A DNA stretch of 56,277 bases from Cloacibacillus sp. (lineage in GTDB: Bacteria; Synergistota; Synergistia; Synergistales; Synergistaceae), in NCBI RefSeq assembly GCF_020860125.1, contig NZ_JAJBUX010000075.1, forward strand, positions 1 to 56,277. The letters are read 5' to 3'. The notes under the pieces were generated by a model, which was not told where the DNA came from, did not search any database, and saw only the letters and a list, made by a program, of their open reading frames with translations. Below, piece by piece: positions 51,013 to 56,277 of the stretch (positions within the stretch are counted from its first letter, which is position 1; the number at the start of each line of letters is the position of its first letter). The position numbers and the translations under genes are program-made.

Positions 51013-52434
51013 TTGCCTTGGGCTCTCTTTTATCCCGCCGATTACTCGATCGGCGCGGCTAACCTCGGCTTTCACTATGTATTTCAGCGGCTGCGCGAGT
51101 CGGGGGTGGCGGTGGAGCGTTTCTTCGCCTCGCCGGTGCCATACCGTTCCGTCGACGCCGATACGATGCTTGAACGTTTTTCCGTCATCACGGCGAGCGT
51201 CGCCTATGAGGGCGACATTCCCGCCTTTTACCGCTGGCTCTCCGGAGCCAATATCCCCCTGCTCGCGGAGGAGCGTATCGCCGGTTCATTTCCCGTGATA
51301 GGCATGGGCGGCGCGCTCTCCTACATAAACCCGCTCACCGTCTCGGGAGTATGCGACTTTATCATCCTCGGCGACGGCATGGAGGTCATGGATCATGTCA
51401 TCGAGGCGCTGCGCCTCTATGAGGGCGGCTGCGGACGCCGCGAACTCTGGCGCAGACTAGCCGAAAGCCCCCATATTTTCGTGCCGCCGGTCGACATAAA
51501 GGACGGCCGGTTGGTCCGCGACCTGCGGATCGGCCGTTCGCTCGACCTCAACGGACCATATCCGGTGCACAGCGCCTGGATGACGGAGAGGGGCGCCTTT
51601 GGCAAGACGCTGCTGCTGGAGCTTCAGCGCGGCTGCGCGCGCTCTTGCAGCTACTGCACGCTGCCGCGCTGCTTCGGCAGTATGCGCTGGCGTAAATTCG
51701 AGATCGTCGAAAGGGCTCTGAATGAGATCACCTCACGCTTTGAGGTGCCTCAGGCCGGTCTCGTAACGCCGGAGGCGGGGGATTATCCCTTTCTGCCGCA
51801 GCTGATCGACAAACTGATCGATAAAAATATCGGCGTCTCCTTTGCCTCCCTGCGTCTCGACCGTCTCAGCGAACAGATGATCTCGGCCCTCTCCGGCAGC
51901 GGCAGACGCAGTATAACGGTCGCGCCGGAGACCGGCGGCGAGAGGCTGCGCTTCGGCTGCGGCAAAAAATTCACCGACGACCTGATCCTGGAAAAGCTCG
52001 TGATGGCGAAAGAGGCCGGGATCGACCGGGTGAAGCTCTATTTTATGATCAGCCTTCCCGGTGAGAGCGACGAGGATATCACGGCGATGACGGAGCTCTG
52101 CCGCCGCATAATCGCGGAGACGGGGCAGAGCCTCACTCTCTCCGTCAACCCCTTCATCCCTAAACCCGGGACCCCGTGGCAGGATGAAATTTTCTGCGGA
52201 AAGCACACAATCAGGCAAAAATATGAGAAAATAAAAAAAGATATGCGAACTATTACTAAAAAAACGCCCCAGCTGAGGCTTACGGGAATAAAAGAGGCCG
52301 AGACGGAGTTCAACCTTGCGTGGTACGGGTATAATGAAAGCCTAGAACTTGCGAGAAATATTGAATCCGGTATAGCAAAACTGCCCATATCGGACAGAGA
52401 GACGACCGGAATAGAGCTCGGATGCTTTATGTAA
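51013..52434 (+). CDS. Radical SAM protein with B12-binding-like N-terminal domain
   Basis: The protein (473 residues from TTG 51013) has an N-terminal region that looks like a degenerate cobalamin-binding fold (SVITASVAYEGDIPAFYRWL, VIGMGGALSYINPL), and a radical SAM core with CARSCSYC near residue 208. After that come a SASLRLDRLS-type strand and VAPETGGERLR. The substrate is unknown. TTG 51013 has GGGAGG four or five bases upstream. The frame is open further back to CTG 50899, overlapping the ftsZ stop as CTGA, and the added sequence (TAWQSWEDYRRDEEWITE) looks coding. The true start could therefore be non-canonical and upstream. Confidence 0.8.
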   Translation: MPWALFYPADYSIGAANLGFHYVFQRLRESGVAVERFFASPVPYRSVDADTMLERFSVITASVAYEGDIPAFYRWLSGANIPLLAEERIAGSFPVIGMGGALSYINPLTVSGVCDFIILGDGMEVMDHVIEALRLYEGGCGRRELWRRLAESPHIFVPPVDIKDGRLVRDLRIGRSLDLNGPYPVHSAWMTERGAFGKTLLLELQRGCARSCSYCTLPRCFGSMRWRKFEIVERALNEITSRFEVPQAGLVTPEAGDYPFLPQLIDKLIDKNIGVSFASLRLDRLSEQMISALSGSGRRSITVAPETGGERLRFGCGKKFTDDLILEKLVMAKEAGIDRVKLYFMISLPGESDEDITAMTELCRRIIAETGQSLTLSVNPFIPKPGTPWQDEIFCGKHTIRQKYEKIKKDMRTITKKTPQLRLTGIKEAETEFNLAWYGYNESLELARNIESGIAKLPISDRETTGIELGCFM

Positions 52435-52453
52435 CTGGAAAAGAGGTGGCTGT

Positions 52454-53128
52454 ATGGTTATTTCCCGCAAGACGCGCGCGCGCGACTATAAAGAGAGAAA
52501 ACCGATCACGGCGTTCGGTCAGGTAATACTGCCGCTCACGATGATCATGGCCCTCGCGCTGCTTTATCTCAGTGTGAAATTGTTTTTTTTCGCTCCGGAA
52601 AAGCTTGCGACGGAGCAGCTCCCCTATACTATCCCCAAAGACGAAGTCATTGCCATGCCTAGCGGCAGGCAGACTTCCGCCGATGACGCCTTTATTGACG
52701 ATGATCCGGAGGACGAGGTGACGGTCACTCCCAAAAAGAAGGTAAAAACAACTCCGCCCGCGAAACCGGTACAGCCCTCGGTTACGGTGGTGAAAAAGCC
52801 CGTGCAGACGGTAAAGACCAAGAGGGACGATCCTCCCAAAAAGAATGTGACGACGCCCGCCGCGGTCAAACCGGCGGCAAAGGCGGAGAGCGGAGCGAGA
52901 TGGGACATCCAGATCGGCGGCTTTTCCGCGAAGGAGGGTGCCGAGCTCACCGTCAAGCAGGCGAAGGAATCCGGATATTCCGTATATATCGTGGACTCCG
53001 TGCTCAACGGCAAGCCCTTTTACAAAGTGAGGGTGAGGGGCGAGAGCGACAAAAAATCGTCCCAGGAGCTCTCGAAGCGCCTCGCTAAGGCGGGTTTCCC
53101 CGTATATCTGGTAGAGATAAAACGTTAA
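52454..53128 (+). CDS. SPOR-domain membrane protein
   Basis: The 224-residue protein has a basic N-terminal tail, one transmembrane helix (about 23-46, FGQVILPLTMIMALALLYLS), a Lys/Pro/Thr-rich linker (about 70-145), and a C-terminal SPOR domain from about 150 (WDIQIGGFSAKEGAEL through FYKVRVRGE). SPOR domains bind denuded glycan at the septum. GAGGTGG lies just before ATG 52454. It follows the radical SAM gene by 19 bases. A link to the neighbouring division genes is plausible. Confidence 0.88.
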   Translation: MVISRKTRARDYKERKPITAFGQVILPLTMIMALALLYLSVKLFFFAPEKLATEQLPYTIPKDEVIAMPSGRQTSADDAFIDDDPEDEVTVTPKKKVKTTPPAKPVQPSVTVVKKPVQTVKTKRDDPPKKNVTTPAAVKPAAKAESGARWDIQIGGFSAKEGAELTVKQAKESGYSVYIVDSVLNGKPFYKVRVRGESDKKSSQELSKRLAKAGFPVYLVEIKR

Positions 53129-53256
53129 ATGCGGCGGGCGCGGGGCATGCGCATCTGGCTTTCCGTCTGGTGGATACCGCGCGGCAGAGGTTTTGACAAC
53201 AGCTTTTCATGCCGCCGCCCCCGGGCACGGAGGCGGAGACGTCTTATCCGCGCCTG

Positions 53257-53265
53257 TGATATGAT
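53257..53265 (+). promoter_or_regulatory. Candidate extended -10 promoter for moeA
   Basis: TGATATGAT fits the TG-n-TATAAT pattern, about 48 bases before ATG 53314. No clear -35 is seen. Confidence 0.4.
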
Positions 53266-53313
53266 AGACTGACATACTAAAGATCATAAACATGGAAGGT
53301 CGCTGATTATTCT

Positions 53314-54552
53314 ATGGCTGGTTTCGTAAAAGAGGTGACGTCGAGGAAGAGGGCGCTGGAAGATATCACGGAGCGCCTTCTCTTTCCGTGGGGATATCCC
53401 GTCAGGGAGCTCCCGCTGGGAGAGGCCGTCGGCAGAAGAAGCGCCTCCGAGATAATAAATAACCGGCCCTATCCTCCCTTCAGCAGAAGTCTGCGCGACG
53501 GCTACGCGGTCAGGCATTTGGACGCCGCCGGCGCGACGCCGGGCACGCCGCTCTTTCTGACGAAGGCGGGAGAGGTCTTTATGGGGCGGTGTCCCGATTT
53601 TGAGATATCCTCTTCGGAGGCCGCCGCGATACCGACGGGCGGCATTCTGCCTAAGGGCGCCGACGCCGTCGTGATGCTTGAGGATACGGAGCTTGCCGGC
53701 GGCTGGGTGGAGGTCCGCCGCGGCGTACAGGCCGGTGAGAATATCATCCTTGAGGGCGAGGAGATCCCCCGGGGGGAGAGGCTGCTTGCGACGGGCGGCA
53801 TGGTCGACTTTAAGACTATCGGCATGCTCGCGACCGCGGGGGTCTCGTCTCTCTCCGTGATCGACCTCAGGATATCGATCCTCTCCACGGGCGACGAGAT
53901 AGTTCCCGTGGAGACGAAGGAGCTGCCACCCGGCTGTATTCGCGACGTCAACGGCTGGAACCTCAAGGCGCTGCTCTCGCGCTACGGCTTTGAGGCTAAA
54001 TACCGCGGCATCGCGAACGACGACGGCGCGGAGTTTGAGCGGCGTTTCCACGAAGAGCTGGTGGACTGCGATCTGCTCATCCTCAGCGGCGGCTCTTCGG
54101 TGGGCGTGCGCGACCATTGTTCCGAGATGCTGGCCTCGCTGCCGGAGCCGGGGCTTCTTGTGCGGGGGCTCAACATCGTTCCCGGAAAGCCGACGCTCAT
54201 CGCCGCCGACGCGGCGGCGAAAAAGCTGGTTGTCAGCCTTCCCGGCCACCCGCTCTCCTGCCTTGCCGTCGCCTTCACCGTACTGCTGCCGCTGCTCATG
54301 CGCCGTATCGGCGCGGAGGAGCGCGAGTGCGGCACGCGGCTGAGGCTGCGCCTCGCGCGCGACCTGGCGGCGCGCACGGGACCGGAGGAATTCGTCCCCT
54401 GCGTCTTGTGCGCCGATGGCAGCGTTGCGCCGATAGCCGCTAAATCAGGTTATATTTCAGCGTTGGCAAAGGCCTCCGGACTTATCTGCATACCGGAGGA
54501 CCGTGAAACGATCAGAGCAGGCGAAGATGCGGAGGTCTGGCTATGGCAGTAA
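53314..54552 (+). CDS. moeA: Molybdopterin molybdenumtransferase MoeA
   Basis: MoeA inserts molybdate (or tungstate) into adenylated molybdopterin. The 412-residue protein contains the N-terminal PPFSRSLRDGYAVR, IPTGGILPKGADAVV, STGDEIV, the MPT-binding SGGSSVGVRDH and VPGKPT, and SLPGHPLSC, all MoeA hallmarks. The GGAAGG before ATG 53314 is 15 bases away, longer than normal. The stop overlaps the second MoeA gene by ten bases. No other cofactor gene is in the window; the FmdE-like gene is far off. Confidence 0.93.
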   Translation: MAGFVKEVTSRKRALEDITERLLFPWGYPVRELPLGEAVGRRSASEIINNRPYPPFSRSLRDGYAVRHLDAAGATPGTPLFLTKAGEVFMGRCPDFEISSSEAAAIPTGGILPKGADAVVMLEDTELAGGWVEVRRGVQAGENIILEGEEIPRGERLLATGGMVDFKTIGMLATAGVSSLSVIDLRISILSTGDEIVPVETKELPPGCIRDVNGWNLKALLSRYGFEAKYRGIANDDGAEFERRFHEELVDCDLLILSGGSSVGVRDHCSEMLASLPEPGLLVRGLNIVPGKPTLIAADAAAKKLVVSLPGHPLSCLAVAFTVLLPLLMRRIGAEERECGTRLRLRLARDLAARTGPEEFVPCVLCADGSVAPIAAKSGYISALAKASGLICIPEDRETIRAGEDAEVWLWQ

Positions 54553-56277
54553 AGTTTCCCGAACATATAACGCTTGACGAGGCCTGGGGGATACTATCCT
54601 CGGCCTTTGAGGGATATTCAGAAAAATTTAAGACAAAACTTGAAATATCGGCGGCGCTCGGAGATATTCTGACGGAGGACATCTCCGCCTCCCGCAACGT
54701 CCCGCACTATGCCGCCTCGGCGGTGGATGGTTACGCGCTGCGCGCCTCCGATACCGCGGGGGCTACCCCCGCCACTCCCGCGCGTCTGCCGGAGGGCGGC
54801 TGGCAGTGGATGAACACCGGCGCGGCGCTGCCCGACTGGGCGGACGCGGTGCTGATGGTGGAGGATTCCTCGCAGGAGGAGGGCGAGCTCGTCGTCTACC
54901 GCTCCCTTACGCCCTCCGCCAACGTGCGCCCTCTCGGAGAGGACGTCATGGCGGGGCAGATCATCGCGCGCGAGGGCGAACCGGTGACCCCGGCCCTGAT
55001 CTCCCTCTTCCTCTGCGCGGGTATCGACGAGGTGCCGGTCAAAAGAAGGGTGCGAAGCCTCTTTATCCCGACTGGAGACGAGATAATTTCCCGCGAAAAA
55101 TGGCTCGCGCAGGAGAGCCAGCGCTCCGGCACGGTCGCCGAGAGCAATTCGCTCTTTATCGCCGCCTCCTTCAAGAGGTGGGGCTTTGAGGTTGACGTCG
55201 CCCCGATACTTCCCGACGTGCCGCAGATACTGAGGGAATATGTCGAGAGGGGCGCGGCGGAGTATGACCTAGTGCTTGTCGGCGCGGGCTCCGCGAAGGG
55301 CAGGCGCGACCATACCATTGAAGTCTTTGAGGAACTTGGCGAGGTCCTCTTCCGCGGCGTGCGCATGAAGCCGGGTCGTCCGGCGATGGCCGCCGTGATC
55401 GCCGGAAAGCCGGTGATATGTCTGCCGGGCTTCCCGATGTCGACGGCGGTCGTGCTCTGGTCGCTCGTCTACCCGCTTCTCCGGCAGTTTGCCGGTGAGA
55501 GCGGCGACCTGCGGCAGCTTGTGCGTGAATCCCTCGGCGTGAAAGATATCATGGAGACGAGGCTGCTTGTGCAGCATTCCTCCTCCGCTGGTATAGAAGA
55601 GTGGCTGCGTATGAAGGTCGCGCGCGTCGGCGACAGGCTCTATTCATGGGCGCTCACCTCTGGCGCTAGCGTCCTCTGGGCTCTCGCGGAGTCTGACGGC
55701 ATCGCGATGCTTCCCGCCTCGGCGCTCGAGTGCGAGCGGGATACCAGGGTGGACGTCTGGATGACGCGCGGCATAGACCTTGACAGGCGGGTGCTCTTCC
55801 AGGGTTCCGACGACCCCGCGATACAGCTGCTGGTGACGCCTATACGCAGGCGCGGCGCGGATTTTGCCTCGCGCGCCGTCGGCAGCATGGGCGGCCTTGC
55901 CGCGCTCTCGCGCGGAGAGTGCCACCTTGCCGCCGCGCATCTGCTTGACGAAGATACGGGCGGCTACAACGACGTCTTTATAGAACGCTTCTCCAAGGGG
56001 CAGAAATGGGCGCGTATCCTCGTCTTTTACCGGACGCAGGGCATCATCGTCCAGAGCGGTAACCCCAAGGGGATAAACAACTTTCACGACCTCTGCGCCA
56101 AGGATATCGTCTTTTCAAACAGACAGCCGGGGGCCGGTACACGGGTGCTCTTCGACCATCTGCTCAAAGAGGAGGGCGTGGCGCCGGAGAATATCAAGGG
56201 CTACGCGCAGATATGCACGACCCACATGGAGGCGGCGAACCGCGTCTACACGGGGCTGGCGGACGCCACGCTAGGCA
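54543..56277 (+). CDS. MoeA-like protein fused to a periplasmic-binding-protein-like domain (partial, runs off window)
   Basis: The visible 578 residues start with a second MoeA module (about 1-390): HYAASAVDGYALR, MNTGAALPDWADAVLMVED, IPTGDEI, VGAGSAKGRRDHT and CLPGFPMST. A PBP-type domain then begins near 420 (PAIQLLVTPIRRRGADFA, and further on FSNRQPGAGTRVLFDHLL). Such MoeA-PBP fusions are known and are thought to sense or carry the metal oxyanion or cofactor. The gene is open at the right edge. ATG 54543 overlaps the moeA stop, so the two are coupled. Confidence 0.9.
   Translation, partial: MAVKFPEHITLDEAWGILSSAFEGYSEKFKTKLEISAALGDILTEDISASRNVPHYAASAVDGYALRASDTAGATPATPARLPEGGWQWMNTGAALPDWADAVLMVEDSSQEEGELVVYRSLTPSANVRPLGEDVMAGQIIAREGEPVTPALISLFLCAGIDEVPVKRRVRSLFIPTGDEIISREKWLAQESQRSGTVAESNSLFIAASFKRWGFEVDVAPILPDVPQILREYVERGAAEYDLVLVGAGSAKGRRDHTIEVFEELGEVLFRGVRMKPGRPAMAAVIAGKPVICLPGFPMSTAVVLWSLVYPLLRQFAGESGDLRQLVRESLGVKDIMETRLLVQHSSSAGIEEWLRMKVARVGDRLYSWALTSGASVLWALAESDGIAMLPASALECERDTRVDVWMTRGIDLDRRVLFQGSDDPAIQLLVTPIRRRGADFASRAVGSMGGLAALSRGECHLAAAHLLDEDTGGYNDVFIERFSKGQKWARILVFYRTQGIIVQSGNPKGINNFHDLCAKDIVFSNRQPGAGTRVLFDHLLKEEGVAPENIKGYAQICTTHMEAANRVYTGLADATLG

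Noticed and set aside
1..56277. CRISPR arrays, tRNA or rRNA genes, transposases, prophage genes
   Set aside because: No regularly spaced repeats, no tRNA-like TTCRANY arms with matching stems, and no recognisable recombinase or phage protein were seen on either strand.

Overview
The window reads as a chromosomal segment of an anaerobic, diderm, meso-diaminopimelate bacterium, most likely a member of the Synergistota close to Cloacibacillus. That assignment is from recall of gene content and protein character, not from a search. Supporting signs are a complete dcw division cluster, an ntp-type V-ATPase operon, a DNPR-type MurE, a SPOR protein, a BamB-like propeller with a signal peptide, and anaerobic enzymes (HydE maturase, FmdE-like protein, ferredoxin-type aldo/keto reductase). 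Coding GC is high. Most genes are on the + strand, and TTG or GTG starts are common.

Layout. 1-581: tail of an unidentified gene, a long hairpin, and a roughly 250-bp composite of nested inverted repeats. 582-3665: FmdE-like protein (-), then malic enzyme and lysA (+). 3824-6882: an Hpt protein with an exact 165-bp internal tandem duplication, coupled to a REC-PAS-GGDEF-EAL-PAS protein. 6962-9248: PQQ propeller and hydE (-). 9388-10676: a double-HD / HD-GYP gene split by a one-base frameshift at a G-run. 11102-17561: an AddB/AddA-like helicase-nuclease pair. 17995-26708: a nine-gene V-type ATPase operon in the order G-a-c-E-d-F-A-B-D (ntpFIKECGABD); the c subunit carries the Na+-site residues. 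26813-28348: aldo/keto reductase and rnpB. 28567-33152: three sensor/GGDEF genes, one intact, one degenerate, one interrupted by an in-frame stop. 33796-50902: MraZ boxes and the complete dcw cluster (mraZ, rsmH, ftsL-like, ftsI, murE, murF, mraY, murD, ftsW, murG, murC, murB, ftsQ-like, ftsA, ftsZ). 50903-56277: radical SAM protein, SPOR protein, moeA, and a second MoeA with a C-terminal PBP-like domain that runs off the window.

How the genes work together. The dcw cluster is almost continuous, with many 1-30 base overlaps, and encodes the cytoplasmic wall-precursor steps from MurB to MurG plus septal synthesis and the Z-ring. The V-ATPase is predicted to couple ATP to Na+ transport. Five loci concern cyclic di-GMP; two of them are disrupted and two have degenerate GGDEF motifs, which suggests a signalling set in flux in this strain.

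I saw no tRNA, rRNA, CRISPR array, transposase or prophage gene. No clearly new system is present. The most unusual items are the tandem Hpt duplication, the two disrupted signalling genes, the 5' composite repeat, the predicted Fe-S staples in both AddA-like and AddB-like proteins, and the MraZ operator whose last box overlaps the mraZ ribosome-binding site.
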